Positions 55,224 to 64,000 are shown, counted from the stretch's first letter. The stretch is 64,000 bases of DNA from Erwinia rhapontici (GCF_012271765.1 NZ_VRKO01000013.1:297960-361959), one strand, 5' to 3'. The notes: generated by a model not told the origin, from the letters alone. Translations and numbers: made by a program.

Positions 55224-55365
55224 AGAGCGGGAGGGATACTACCACAGGTCTGACAGGAAATGTTGAGTCATATCAAAGATAAATCGCTGGGATAATCATT
55301 CTTCAGCCGGAAGGTTGTTTTTTCCCGGAAAAAACGCTGTACGGGTCAATTGAAACTTGGGAGTG

Positions 55366-56127
55366 CTACGTTGGATTGATGTTGACCCTGAGATCGGATT
55401 CCGGGTTGGCTAGACGCAAACTCTGCAACAATTGATTAATTTGAGCAGCGGTAAAGGAATTAGTGTGGTAATGCGTCATTTCATAATGCATCAAAGCATC
55501 GAAATTATATGTATAAAGTCGCTGATGTAAGAATGTACACAGTTCTGGTCCCAGCACCTCTACCCGTTTGGAATAGATAGTACGCAGAATTTTAATCAAA
55601 GAACCTGACTCATTGGGGGTCTGGCTCAGTACCAATTCCAGGCGTCGTTCATGAAGATCGTCCAGGTAGTTTTCCGGGCTGATCACCTCTCTACTGTGGA
55701 TGTCATAAAGAATGGCGTCCCATGTCATAAGTGTTGTTTTAAACAGACTGTGCGCGCCTTCAAGAGGAATAATATTTTCTTTAAAGGCCCAGGTATCTGA
55801 CAGGCACCACACATCAAAATCCATATCGTGATAGTGAAAGCGTATACCTCCTAGCTTAGTACAGGTGAGGTTTTGGACATCGATGGTTGAAAGAACACGT
55901 AACAAGTCCTCGTGGTTACTGTCGACCACGATATCGATATCGGAAGTGAAACCTTTGTGACCAAAAAGCCCTATGTCGCGGATCATTCCACCGAAGATCC
56001 ATGCACGATTGTGTTCGGCCAGCGTGTCAATCAACACTCTGGCCGCCTTTCCTTCATAACCGGAAAGGAAAAAATCGTCGATACGGCGTTTAAGATGCTG
56101 TTGGTTTTTGACGACTTTCATATTCAT
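55366..56127 (-). CDS. Polymerase-beta-type nucleotidyltransferase (CCA-adding-like head domain)
   Basis: 253 residues. N-terminal WIFGGMIRDIGLFGHKGFTS followed by DIDIVVD gives the GG...RD...SDID signature (Gly46-Gly47, Arg50-Asp51, Asp63, Asp65) of CCA-adding enzyme/poly(A) polymerase head domains. After about 160 it is helical and shorter than a true CCA enzyme, lacking its tRNA-binding body. Its start overlaps the dGTPase gene by 38 bp, so the two are tightly coupled. Candidate activity: adding nucleotides to RNA or a protein, or making a signal; which of these is unknown. Confidence 0.82.
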   Translation of the reverse strand: MNMKVVKNQQHLKRRIDDFFLSGYEGKAARVLIDTLAEHNRAWIFGGMIRDIGLFGHKGFTSDIDIVVDSNHEDLLRVLSTIDVQNLTCTKLGGIRFHYHDMDFDVWCLSDTWAFKENIIPLEGAHSLFKTTLMTWDAILYDIHSREVISPENYLDDLHERRLELVLSQTPNESGSLIKILRTIYSKRVEVLGPELCTFLHQRLYTYNFDALMHYEMTHYHTNSFTAAQINQLLQSLRLANPESDLRVNINPT

Positions 56128-57613
56128 AGAGTGATTTTAACTCATCATGAAGATCCATCAAATAGCTGTCGGTCATCCCTGCAATAGCATCAGTCAGCAA
56201 CTGTGCTTCTTTGTACAATCCTGGTAACGTATTGTTCGGATCTTCAAAGATTCGCCTGTAGTTTTCTGAAATGCGACCATAAGCGTAACGCCCAAATGGC
56301 GTCTCTGAGAGATGCGTAGGTTGGGGTGTGAAACCAGACTCACTTTTTGCCCGCTCTTTTTCCTCCTGAGTAGCCGCTCGGGTTTTATGTCCATGGATCC
56401 CCACCCATAGCATATCCATTAAGCCCTGAATATAGTTTGACCCTTTCAGCTCAAGTTCCAGAACAGAACGGTGGCGGTAGCCGCGAGTTTTATCGAATTC
56501 TTTTAATGCATCACAGAGCTCGGCACCGCGACTTATTCCCATTAAGTCCTTGATGTCGCATTCGTCACGGAGAAGTGACTGGTGATGATCATGGAAAGCA
56601 TCGACAGCGGCATTGATCAGGGAGCTCGTTGCGTTAACCCGGAACATTTGCATGCTCATATCATTGAGTTCAGCAGGAGAAAGATCGCTTCCCTTTGTTT
56701 TCCATCCCTGATTTTTTTCCTCTGTTTTTTTAATAACGGACTTAATTTCCTCATCGTCACTTTTATCCCAACATTGCAGGAAATTAATCAGATCATGGTA
56801 GGAGGCCAGGCCTTTTTTCACTGTATCCTCTGCATCCAGAACGGAATAGGCAATATCATCACAGGCTTCCATAATATAGGTGAGCGGATGGCGTAGCCCT
56901 TCACTCAATCCGGTTCTTTCCCAGACTTCACTGACAACGTCAGATTCTGAATAGAAGAAACCTTGTTTTTTCCACGGTGTTTTTTTCCTGGTATAAGAAG
57001 ATTGTGGATACTTAATTAAGGCCGCTAGCGTGGCGTAGGTCAGATTAAGCCCATACTGGTCGTTGAGAATTTGCAATTTGGTGACCAGACGAAACGTTTG
57101 TGAATTGCCATCAAACTTGAAGAAGTCATCATAGATTTGTGGGTTGTCCTCTTTCTTGACCAGATGTGTCAGATGTCGAGTAAACCAGGAACGCATTGCT
57201 GCTTCCCCCTGATGGCCATAGGGTGGATTACCCAAATCATGGGCTAGCCCAATGGCTGCAAGGAGAGCCGGGACATCACGTTCCACACAGATGTCCTCCA
57301 AGTGACCAAAAATTTCTTTTTTCAGGTCAAACGCCAGCCTTATCCCTATCCCTCGGGCAAAGTTAGCCACTTCATGTGAATGTGTTAAACGGGTACGAAC
57401 ACTGTCATTACGGTCCAGGGGGAAAACCTGTGTTTTATCTGCCAGCCGACGAGTTGGAGCAGAAAAAAGGAGGCGGTCGTAATCACGTTCAATTTCCTGA
57501 CGTCCTTTGCTTAAAGATAAGGTGTCAGCTTGAGCATGAGATGGATTGCTTTTTTCTTTTTCTTTATCTTTACGGCGTGCAGTACAGAGAAGATTTTGCC
57601 ATTTCATCATCAC
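56090..57613 (-). CDS. dGTPase-like HD phosphohydrolase
   Basis: 507 residues, full length for Dgt-type enzymes. HD domain with THSHEVANFARGIG (His78, His80), AIGLAHDLGNPPYGHQGEAA (His125-Asp126), and HRSVLELELKGSNY near the C terminus. Early basic segment (RRKDKEKEKSN). Housekeeping dGTPase Dgt hydrolyses dGTP to deoxyguanosine and triphosphate. Other dGTPases act in phage defence by emptying the dNTP pool. The overlap with a nucleotidyltransferase and the position away from the usual dgt locus favour an accessory role. Confidence 0.88.
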   Translation of the reverse strand: MMMKWQNLLCTARRKDKEKEKSNPSHAQADTLSLSKGRQEIERDYDRLLFSAPTRRLADKTQVFPLDRNDSVRTRLTHSHEVANFARGIGIRLAFDLKKEIFGHLEDICVERDVPALLAAIGLAHDLGNPPYGHQGEAAMRSWFTRHLTHLVKKEDNPQIYDDFFKFDGNSQTFRLVTKLQILNDQYGLNLTYATLAALIKYPQSSYTRKKTPWKKQGFFYSESDVVSEVWERTGLSEGLRHPLTYIMEACDDIAYSVLDAEDTVKKGLASYHDLINFLQCWDKSDDEEIKSVIKKTEEKNQGWKTKGSDLSPAELNDMSMQMFRVNATSSLINAAVDAFHDHHQSLLRDECDIKDLMGISRGAELCDALKEFDKTRGYRHRSVLELELKGSNYIQGLMDMLWVGIHGHKTRAATQEEKERAKSESGFTPQPTHLSETPFGRYAYGRISENYRRIFEDPNNTLPGLYKEAQLLTDAIAGMTDSYLMDLHDELKSLYEYESRQKPTAS

Positions 57614-57801
57614 ATCCTTGATGTTTATATGGAAGGTGAAACTATCAAATACAATGAAAGTGGTCTATTTTTTTGGTGAGTGACGGTGGTAATTGTAATG
57701 ATGCACACATTTATATGTAACGGCGTTATGATATTTCACTATGGTGGCAGTGTGAGTGGTGTGTTATTTTATTGCGAATGGAATATAATAAACAACAAAA
57801 A
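57614..57801. other. Promoter region of the dGTPase-NTase pair
   Basis: 188 bp without a supported gene. It should contain the promoter of the minus-strand pair. No clear operator seen. Confidence 0.4.
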
Positions 57802-57826
57802 CAAAAAAACCGACTTCATCTGTCGG
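57802..57826 (-). terminator. Terminator after the GGDEF-gene transcript
   Basis: On the minus strand CCGAC-AGATGAA-GTCGG is followed by TTTTTTTG. It would stop transcripts coming from 59208 leftward and so insulates the dGTPase pair. Confidence 0.8.
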
Positions 57827-57992
57827 CTAAATTTTGCAGATACTCAAGTATTATGCCATCAGGTTTACCTGGTTGCCGTCGTCGACATTTCTGTCTCTCC
57901 AGCAACCCCCCGACTTCAATTTCATCGGCAGGGCGGTAAAATACTTTAGCAAAAAACATGAGTATTGCTGTTCATGCCTCATCCCTTGAGGG
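57827..57992. other. Non-coding gap between terminator and small ORF
   Basis: 166 bp without a supportable gene. Confidence 0.4.
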
Positions 57993-58169
57993 CTAGAACC
58001 ATACATACGTTGCCAGACAGTATGCCAGTGTCAGTGACAGCAGAATCAGCTCTGCAGGTTTAATCAGGTACATGACAGGTCCGTACAATTCAGGATGAGT
58101 GCTACTTACATCGGTCTCTTTCACTGAAACTTTAGGGATACCTGCCCGGAAATCGGCAAGTTCAGGCAA
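57993..58169 (-). CDS. Possible small membrane protein
   Basis: 58 residues if started at the TTG at 58169, 14 bp past the diguanylate cyclase stop. C-terminal helix about 35-57 (PAELILLSLTLAYCLATYV) is strongly hydrophobic. The start is not certain: no good Shine-Dalgarno, and no ATG gives a longer product. It may be a small TM partner of the cyclase, or noise. Confidence 0.3.
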   Translation of the reverse strand: MPELADFRAGIPKVSVKETDVSSTHPELYGPVMYLIKPAELILLSLTLAYCLATYVWF

Positions 58170-58182
58170 TGTATAGGGTCTG

Positions 58183-59208
58183 CTAAAGCGACTGGCCACA
58201 GACCTGACGCTGTTTGCGGCGCCCTTTATCTTCGTACATGGCGGCATCCGCATCGCGCACGGCGCTGTCCGGGGTGCTGAGCGATGGGTCCACGTGAATG
58301 ATGCCGATGCTGGCACCGGCATAGTCTATCCTGGTGCCCGAGAGATGATAGCGTCCGCTCAACAGTGCCGAAATACGGTTTTTGAATGTCGTCGCGGCTG
58401 CGGTCTGAGCATCTGAGGCATCAAGGGTGGCAATAATAAATTCGTCCCCCCCCAGGCGTCCCAGAACGTCAACCTCGTGCACCAACTCTTTCAAGCGCTC
58501 GCCGATGGCCTGCAAAAATTCATCACCGGTTTTGTGCCCGTAACGGTCATTAATCTGCTTGAATCCATCAAGATCGATAAAGGCCATCAGCAGATGATGT
58601 GTATCGTTACGCGCGTGTGCAAACAGCTTTGGCAGGTTAGCAAACACTGCACGTCGGTTTGGCAGGCCCGTGAGCTCATCGGTGTGGCTCACTGCCGTAA
58701 GCGCAGCGTTGGCTTCCTGCAGCTCTTCCAGCAGCTGTTCTTTACGAATGTACTGGGAAATCAGCTCGGCAAAGAGCTGAAGCACCTGTTCAGCGCGATC
58801 TGACAGCTCCCGAGACTCTGAGCTTGCTGCGCATAGCGTGCCATAAATCGCGCCGTCACCCAGCCACACCGGGGTACTGACGTAAGTGGTGATCCCCAGC
58901 GCTTTCGCGGCTTCGGAATCCCCCCAGACTGCCGGAACATCGCAGGTATAACTGCGGCCCTCGTCCAGAGCGCGTTTACACAGGGTATCTTCCCAGGGAA
59001 CAGACAGCCCTTCAGGGATCTGCATTGCTTCGCTGTTGCGCGCATAAACGATGTGTTGCTTGATACCGTCTGCATCAATATGGGTCAGGTAGGTGGATTC
59101 CATATCCGTGACCAGCTCCAGCATCTCTAGCAGCTGGCGTACAAAACCTTCGAGCGTTTTTTCCGATCCAAGCGCCGTTGAAATGCGCTCAATCAAATTT
59201 TCCTTCAT
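58183..59208 (-). CDS. GAF-GGDEF diguanylate cyclase
   Basis: 341 residues. N-terminal GAF domain (about 15-160), helical linker (about 160-185), then the GGDEF domain with GLPNRRAVFANL, MAFIDLDGFKQINDRYGH and GRLGGDEFIIAT, so the active site is complete. The product-inhibition I-site position upstream of GGDEF reads HEVD rather than RxxD, so feedback inhibition is likely weaker or absent. Makes cyclic di-GMP in the cytoplasm. Ends before a small ORF. It has no membrane segment. Confidence 0.92.
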   Translation of the reverse strand: MKENLIERISTALGSEKTLEGFVRQLLEMLELVTDMESTYLTHIDADGIKQHIVYARNSEAMQIPEGLSVPWEDTLCKRALDEGRSYTCDVPAVWGDSEAAKALGITTYVSTPVWLGDGAIYGTLCAASSESRELSDRAEQVLQLFAELISQYIRKEQLLEELQEANAALTAVSHTDELTGLPNRRAVFANLPKLFAHARNDTHHLLMAFIDLDGFKQINDRYGHKTGDEFLQAIGERLKELVHEVDVLGRLGGDEFIIATLDASDAQTAAATTFKNRISALLSGRYHLSGTRIDYAGASIGIIHVDPSLSTPDSAVRDADAAMYEDKGRRKQRQVCGQSL

Positions 59209-59448
59209 AGGTCAGTTTCCCGGACATGGTGTTGATATTCAAAAAGAGAAAGTGAGGCGTCAAAACAATGTTGTTCGTTATAATTTTTAGTTTTAGGAGC
59301 GTATATAAATGTGCTCCGGCCGCTCCGGCCTTGTGTCACTGAGTTTATCATCGGACTGAAAAGAAAAACATTGAGGGGAGAATGCAAATTGAGTAGTTGG
59401 GAATAATCTTATGGGTAAAAGGGCCGTCATCATCCGGCCCATCTGAGT

Positions 59449-61068
59449 TTATCGCAGGTTAACTAACGCCATATCTTGTGGTCCTTTAAACAGGTCGTTT
59501 TCCAGCGTGGTTTTCTCATCCTCGACCTGGAAGCGGGTGACCGACTGCTGCAAATTCACCACCTGCTGTTGCAGGGAGCTGGCTGCCGTTGCCACCTCAG
59601 AGACCAGTGAGGCATTCTGTTGTGTCACGCCGTCCATCTGATGAATGGCAATATTAATCTGCGAGATACCGCGCGTCTGCTCCCCGGAAGCCAGCATCAC
59701 TTCATCCATGATGTCCACCACTTCTTTCACGTCGACCATCACTTCATTCATGGTGTTGCCTGCCGTTTTCACCAGCCCGACGCCCTGTTCAATACGGCTG
59801 AGAGAGTTATCGATCATCGAACCGATCTCTTTCGCCGCCGTTGCGCTACGCTGGGCCAGTACTCGTACTTCAGAGGCGACGACCGCAAAGCCGCGACCGG
59901 CTTCGCCTGCACGTGCCGCTTCTACTGCGGCGTTGAGCGCCAGCAGGTTGGTCTGGAATGCAATGCCATCAATCACGCCGACGATATCACCGATTTTGGC
60001 CGAACTGTGTTCGATGGCACTCATAGTCGACACGACATCAGAGACAACGCTGGCACCGCGTGAAGCCGAGGCTGAGGCTTTTTGCGCCAGTTCGTTTGCT
60101 TTGCGTGTGTTGTCCTCATTGTTTTTAACCGTCGCCATGATTTGTTCCATGCTCGACGCGGTTTCATCCAGCGAGGCGGCTTGCTGTTCGGTGCGGCTGG
60201 AAAGATCGATATTGCCGGAAGCAATCTCCTCTACGCCCGCGCCAATCGCATCGGTACCGTTACGCACGACAAGCACCATATTTTCCAGTCCGTCACGCAT
60301 ACGCTGCACGGCGGCAAACAGATGGGCGATCTCATTTTTTCCGCTGGCATCAATACGCGCACGTAAATCGCCTTCAGCAATGCGGTCAAACACGGTAACG
60401 GCATTGTTGAGTGGTTTCACTACCAGGTTGGTCATCACTGACCAGGCCAGTCCAGCCAACAGCAGGGCACAGGCGATAGCGCAGTAGAGGATGAACTGCA
60501 TAGTGCTCACCCGATCGCTGGAGTCTTCATACGCCACATCAATGCTTGAGAGCTTAAAGGCGACCAGCGTTTTTGAGGCTTTATCAAAGGCGGCATAGAG
60601 TGCCGTCGACTTCCCGGCGCGCTGGCGATAGTCGTCAAGATTACCCGCTTCCAGCGCGGAAAACGCCGGGTCAATAAAGGTTTTCATCAGGGTATCGCGT
60701 GCGGCAGCCATTTCTGTGGCAATCACCTGCTCTTCTTCTGATTGCGGATATTTCAGATAGTCCTGCCATTTCGCCCCGGCACTGTCTACTTTACCTCTGG
60801 CTCGTTCTAAGGCGACTTTGGCTTTCTCGGTGTCGCCATTGACCATCAGTGATTCATACAGACGCAAATCTAATCGTCCACGCAGCAGCAGCTCGGAACT
60901 TTCATTCAGTGCAACCAGCCCTGGCAGCACTTCGGTATCCACGCGGGCAAAGGATTTATTGCCAGACTGCACCGCAACTAATCCCAGAATACCGACAAAA
61001 AGTAATAATGCGGCTAATGAAAAAATCATCATGCTCAGTGCGGTACGGATCTTTATTTTACGAAACAT
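59449..61068 (-). CDS. Methyl-accepting chemotaxis protein
   Basis: 539 residues from the ATG at 61068; the longer frame adds 30 codons of unlikely sequence. Short N-terminal membrane helix (about 9-29), periplasmic four-helix bundle ligand domain (about 30-190), second membrane helix (about 191-213), HAMP (about 214-265), and methyl-accepting signalling hairpin with NLLALNAAVEAARAGEAGRG, FAVVASEVRVLAQRS at the tip. No NWETF pentapeptide at the end, so it needs other receptors or CheR directly for adaptation. The ligand cannot be told. Confidence 0.94.
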   Translation of the reverse strand: MFRKIKIRTALSMMIFSLAALLLFVGILGLVAVQSGNKSFARVDTEVLPGLVALNESSELLLRGRLDLRLYESLMVNGDTEKAKVALERARGKVDSAGAKWQDYLKYPQSEEEQVIATEMAAARDTLMKTFIDPAFSALEAGNLDDYRQRAGKSTALYAAFDKASKTLVAFKLSSIDVAYEDSSDRVSTMQFILYCAIACALLLAGLAWSVMTNLVVKPLNNAVTVFDRIAEGDLRARIDASGKNEIAHLFAAVQRMRDGLENMVLVVRNGTDAIGAGVEEIASGNIDLSSRTEQQAASLDETASSMEQIMATVKNNEDNTRKANELAQKASASASRGASVVSDVVSTMSAIEHSSAKIGDIVGVIDGIAFQTNLLALNAAVEAARAGEAGRGFAVVASEVRVLAQRSATAAKEIGSMIDNSLSRIEQGVGLVKTAGNTMNEVMVDVKEVVDIMDEVMLASGEQTRGISQINIAIHQMDGVTQQNASLVSEVATAASSLQQQVVNLQQSVTRFQVEDEKTTLENDLFKGPQDMALVNLR

Positions 61069-61184
61069 AGCGTATTCCCTGTTGCCGGTTTGATAATGAG
61101 GAAAAAGAGTGGTGTCGGAAATAAAGGCATAATAAAAATAAAAGACCGGAGGCGACATGGGTCACTTCCGGTCAGGTACGGCTG

Positions 61185-62258
61185 TTAATTATTCGCGTGT
61201 TCCCTGGTGCTGGCTAAAAATGACTTCAGTTTCTCGTTATAAAATTTTGCCGACATCATGGTGCCATGCCCGCTGGTCTCTGCACTGGCCGGAATAAGCC
61301 ACAGCTCGGCCTTTTTAATCTTGTTTAATTCGCGGCTCAGCGTGCCTGTTTCCACCGGATTACGTTCATCATCTGCCGAATTAATGATCAGCATGGGGGC
61401 GGTGATACGGTTTAATGCGGGTTGCGCATTATAATTCGCTGACGAACCCCAGATATAAATAAAATCGTTGGCGTCAGCGGTAAGCGGGGTAGCCAGGCGG
61501 TCGTCAACCAGCTTATCGGCCAGCGCACGCGTTGGTGCTTTATGCTGCCAGGCCAGTGTGCCGCCAGTGGTGGCAATACTGAACATAATGCTGGCTGTTT
61601 TCAGCGCAGGGGGCTGCTGACGGTAATTGCCCTCAGCCCAGGCGGGATCGCCCTTGATGGACTCAATTAACATACGGCGCATCATCCAGTTACGACCGGA
61701 CAGCTCAGCAGGCTGCGAAGCCATGGGCACCAGGGCATCCATCATGCCAGGATATTTTTCACCCCAAAGCCAGGTTTGCATACCCCCCATCGAATACCCC
61801 ATGACCAGACGTAAATGGGAAATGCCCAGCCCTTCTTTGATTAAGCGATATTGCGCGGTGACCATATCGTTATAATCGTAGTGCGGAAACGCCATACGCA
61901 AACCGTCGGACGGCTTGGATGATTTTCCGGACCCAATACTTTCCGGCATGATAATAAAATATTTGCTGATATCCAGTGCCTGGCCGGCACCAAATAATTC
62001 GCCGCCAAATCCCTCGGCTAATAGTGCTTTTATTGGCTGGTTAGTTCCGTGAAGTAATAATACAGCAGGTTTACTACTGTCGCCCAGCGTGTAGTAATGA
62101 ATGCGCAGGTCTTTCAGCTTCTCACCGCTGTTAAAGGTGAATTCCGGTGCAACCCAGTCGGCCTCTTTCGGTGATAACACCGTGCTGACTGCCTGTGTTA
62201 AAGGTGACAGGCTTAACAGAATAATGCCTGTTAATCCTGATACGATACGGTTAGCCAT
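61185..62258 (-). CDS. Exported alpha/beta-hydrolase of the MetX-like type
   Basis: 357 residues from Met5 of the longer frame, giving signal peptide MANRIVSGLTGIILLSLSPL with cleavage near TQA. Nucleophile elbow VMGYSMGGMQTW, Asp in NSADDERNP, and His in ETSGHGTMMS form the triad; HGTNQP is the oxyanion-hole region. Looks like the homoserine acetyltransferase-type hydrolases, but in the periplasm it would act on an unknown ester. Alternative start at 62270. Confidence 0.85.
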   Translation of the reverse strand: MANRIVSGLTGIILLSLSPLTQAVSTVLSPKEADWVAPEFTFNSGEKLKDLRIHYYTLGDSSKPAVLLLHGTNQPIKALLAEGFGGELFGAGQALDISKYFIIMPESIGSGKSSKPSDGLRMAFPHYDYNDMVTAQYRLIKEGLGISHLRLVMGYSMGGMQTWLWGEKYPGMMDALVPMASQPAELSGRNWMMRRMLIESIKGDPAWAEGNYRQQPPALKTASIMFSIATTGGTLAWQHKAPTRALADKLVDDRLATPLTADANDFIYIWGSSANYNAQPALNRITAPMLIINSADDERNPVETGTLSRELNKIKKAELWLIPASAETSGHGTMMSAKFYNEKLKSFLASTREHANN

Positions 62259-62270
62259 AAAACAACTCAT

Positions 62271-62588
62271 CGGTAAGCAAGGAGTATTGGATGGCCGATG
62301 TTAATGTCAATTGAGATAAATCCCAATAAACATAAACATCATCAATGATAAAAACAGATTATGTTCTGATTGTTGCTGTTTACACGAGATGTTTTCCAGC
62401 TAATTTTTATTACGTTAACACATCGGATATTCCACTTTAGTCTTCCCTGAATATTTCTTTAGTCACGCTTTCATCTTACTGTCATTTCACTGTCACTAAC
62501 TGCCGTGTGGAAAAGCTTAGTGAAATATCTTTGTTCCTGCTGCGCGAAATTTCGGGTATCTCTGTCTGTCACCCGACAGGAGGATGGT
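62271..62588. other. Divergent promoter region, hydrolase / cupin
   Basis: About 320 bp without a gene. It should contain promoters of the exported hydrolase (minus) and the cupin (plus); no element is clear enough to name. Confidence 0.45.
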
Positions 62589-62912
62589 ATGTTTCAGGCA
62601 GCATCATTATTAACCGGGGCCGCAGCGCTGCCGGATGTGTGGCGTTCTGCCATTATCAGCAAGATTGGCCAGGCGAATGTGAAACTGATCCGCATGGGCG
62701 GAGAGGGGATACCGGATGAAGTGCATGAGCATTTTGCCGAGCTACTGGTGGTGATTGACGGGCAGATGGATCTGGCGATTGACGGGCAGATCGTGGCGCT
62801 GAAAAGCGGGGACTATTTTGTGATACCGCCGGGCAGCCCTCATCGGGTACTGCCCGGCAGCAGCGGCACATTACTGCTGGTCGATGCCGATAAGGCCTTA
62901 CCAGGCGAGTAG
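62589..62912 (+). CDS. Small cupin-domain protein
   Basis: 107 residues from the ATG at 62589 (AGGAGG five bases before). Single cupin barrel with EVHEHFAELLVVIDGQMDLA and FVIPPGSPHRVLPGSS; the first block has His49, His51, Glu55-type metal ligands, the second PxxxPH. Ligand unknown. Its 3' end overlaps the next gene by 15 bp on the opposite strand. Confidence 0.85.
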   Translation: MFQAASLLTGAAALPDVWRSAIISKIGQANVKLIRMGGEGIPDEVHEHFAELLVVIDGQMDLAIDGQIVALKSGDYFVIPPGSPHRVLPGSSGTLLLVDADKALPGE

Positions 62913-63569
62913 TTTTCCGCTGTAATCAATGTAGTGGTGCCCGCCTTTGCCACGCCAGGCGACCAGCTGATCGGCAATGCCACCCGCGCTTTGCGCCACC
63001 GTCAGTGGGGCATTTGTCCCACCCATATCGGTTTGCACCCAGCCCGGGTGAACGCAGAGCAGCGTCTGGCCCTGGGCATCCGTCTTCGCCGACAACCCGC
63101 GTGCCAGCATATTTAACGCGCCTTTGCTGGCCGCATACAATGGATACGTTGCGTCAGGATTCTCATTCAGACTGGCGAGCTGCGAGGTCATCAGTGCCAG
63201 AATGCCGCTGCGGGGTTTGACCTGTGGTAGCAGCGCTTCAGCGCAGCGCAGCGGCGAGAAGGTGTTGGTCATAAACAGCGCCATCAGCTCTTCGTCGCGG
63301 GTACGCGACAGCGTTTGATGCTCCGGTCCATAGACGCCTGCGTTAATAAACACCACATCAAACTGCTGGCCAGCCAACTCCGCCACCAGCGCTTCTCTCT
63401 GATCCGCCAGGTTAATATCCAGCGTTAGCCAGTGGATGGACACCGCACTGTCCGGCGTGTCCTTGCGCGTCGTGGCGGTAACCTGCCAGCCGCGATCGGC
63501 CAGAGTCGTTGCCAGCCCTAAACCGATGCCGCGCGAAGCGCCAATAATCAAAGCCTGTGGGGTTGTCAT
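62898..63569 (-). CDS. Short-chain dehydrogenase/reductase
   Basis: 223 residues. GASRGIGLG (cofactor), INAGVYGPEH, catalytic Ser in MTSQLASL and YAASKGALN. Ending HHYIDYSGKLLAW is like small SDRs (CsgA/YddI-like). The true substrate is unknown. Divergent promoter before scsD. No partner in the operon. Confidence 0.88.
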   Translation of the reverse strand: MTTPQALIIGASRGIGLGLATTLADRGWQVTATTRKDTPDSAVSIHWLTLDINLADQREALVAELAGQQFDVVFINAGVYGPEHQTLSRTRDEELMALFMTNTFSPLRCAEALLPQVKPRSGILALMTSQLASLNENPDATYPLYAASKGALNMLARGLSAKTDAQGQTLLCVHPGWVQTDMGGTNAPLTVAQSAGGIADQLVAWRGKGGHHYIDYSGKLLAW

Positions 63570-63695
63570 GAGAATGCCTTATGTCATGTCGGAAGCGTAG
63601 GGATCGTGCGGAAAAGCATAGCAAAAATTCAAGCTGTCAGGTGATTGCCTGTGCTAAGTGAGGCGGACAAGCGAATGCTCATCCACCTCTGACGG

Positions 63696-64000
63696 TCAGC
63701 TCAGGCCCGCCCACCACAGCCGCAGCTGCATGCCCCAGCCACTGGTATAACCGGTAGTGGTGCCCACCACCTTGCCTTTATCAATAATCACCAGCGTTGG
63801 GGTCACGCTGATATGCCAGTTGGCAGACAGTCTGCCTTCCGGGTCATTCACCAGCGGCAGGTGATACTGCTTTGCTTGTAAATAGCGCTGCACCTTGTCA
63901 TTTTCACCGGAACGTAGCGCAATGCCGATAACGTTGCGGCCTTGCTGTGCCATATCAGCCACCGTTGGCGTGGTAAAGCGACAGACACCGCACCAGCTGG
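63696..64000 (-). CDS. scsD: ScsD thioredoxin-like protein, C-terminal part
   Basis: About 102 codons to the edge of the window. The minus frame reads SWCGVCRFTTPTVADMAQQG, so the thioredoxin CxxC (CGVC) is just inside the window, then SVTPTLVIIDKGKVVGTTTG and the end GMQLRLWWAGLS, as in ScsD of Salmonella. ScsD is the thiol oxidoreductase of the suppressor-of-copper-sensitivity system (scsABCD). The N terminus and partners lie outside. No other scs gene is visible. Confidence 0.85.
   Translation of the reverse strand, partial: SWCGVCRFTTPTVADMAQQGRNVIGIALRSGENDKVQRYLQAKQYHLPLVNDPEGRLSANWHISVTPTLVIIDKGKVVGTTTGYTSGWGMQLRLWWAGLS

Noticed and set aside
55150-57613. dGTPase-NTase pair as a classical tRNA-Gly island
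   Set aside because: The genes are on the 5' side of the tRNA, while site-specific elements join at the 3' end. No direct repeat of the tRNA end was seen on the far side.
1-64000. CRISPR array
   Set aside because: No regularly spaced direct repeats or cas-like proteins were seen anywhere in the window.
1-64000. rRNA operon
   Set aside because: No 16S, 23S or 5S-like sequence seen; the only RNA genes that I can support are the two tRNAs and the proposed small RNA.

Overview
The window is a chromosomal segment of a gamma-proteobacterium of the order Enterobacterales. The core gene order copA / cueR-ybbJ-qmcA / ybbN-ybbO-tesA / ybbA-ybbP / purEK-lpxH-ppiB / cysS-ybcJ-folD / tRNA-Arg(UCU) is that of the E. 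coli 11-13 min region. Differences from E. coli (yqiJK and a DUF2938 gene between copA and cueR, no fetAB, an EsaR-like LuxR solo after ybbP, IS3-family elements of the IS407 type) point to a relative outside Escherichia, perhaps Erwiniaceae (Pantoea/Erwinia) or a plant- or soil-associated Enterobacteriaceae. The genus is an inference.

Layout: 1-21.3 kb is mostly conserved core, with accessory pockets at 0.25-3.2 kb (yqiJK, DUF2938), 5.4-7.6 kb (four unrecognised genes where fetAB would be) and 13.5-14.6 kb (LuxR solo plus a lux-box-driven putative small RNA). From 21,384 to 46,623 lies a complete 25.2-kb integrative island in the tRNA-Arg gene. It is bounded by a 21-bp direct repeat of the tRNA 3' end, with GTTGGTATA-type arm sites at both ends, a P4-type integrase and an AlpA-like regulator. 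Its cargo is defence-heavy: an XRE/ImmA-IrrE three-gene module, an RT-nitrilase fusion (defence-associated reverse transcriptase, DRT type 1 architecture), and a type IB restriction-modification operon (hsdR-hsdM-hsdS) with a NucS-like accessory gene. The island also holds a HUH Rep-like gene, a WYL regulator, and the radC/cbeA/cbtA/DUF4942 module. It is mosaic: one intact IS3-family copy, IS fragments, and a dead second integrase.

From 46.6 to 64 kb the window returns to chromosomal genes: an orphan immunity-like protein, a DUF1294 protein, and the fused 5'-truncated remnants of lfhA and lafU, a scar left by deletion of a whole Flag-2 lateral flagellar locus. Then come a DUF1275 membrane protein, a polar amino-acid ABC importer, a lipoprotein, tRNA-Gly(CCC), a translationally coupled dGTPase plus polymerase-beta-type nucleotidyltransferase pair, a GAF-GGDEF diguanylate cyclase, a chemoreceptor, an exported alpha/beta hydrolase, a cupin, a short-chain dehydrogenase and the end of scsD.

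The candidates I rate highest for something undescribed are the dGTPase-nucleotidyltransferase pair, the three-gene ImmA/IrrE module with its 31-bp-spaced operator repeats, and the lux-box small RNA next to the LuxR solo. The RT-nitrilase is the clearest antiphage gene, but its architecture is already known.
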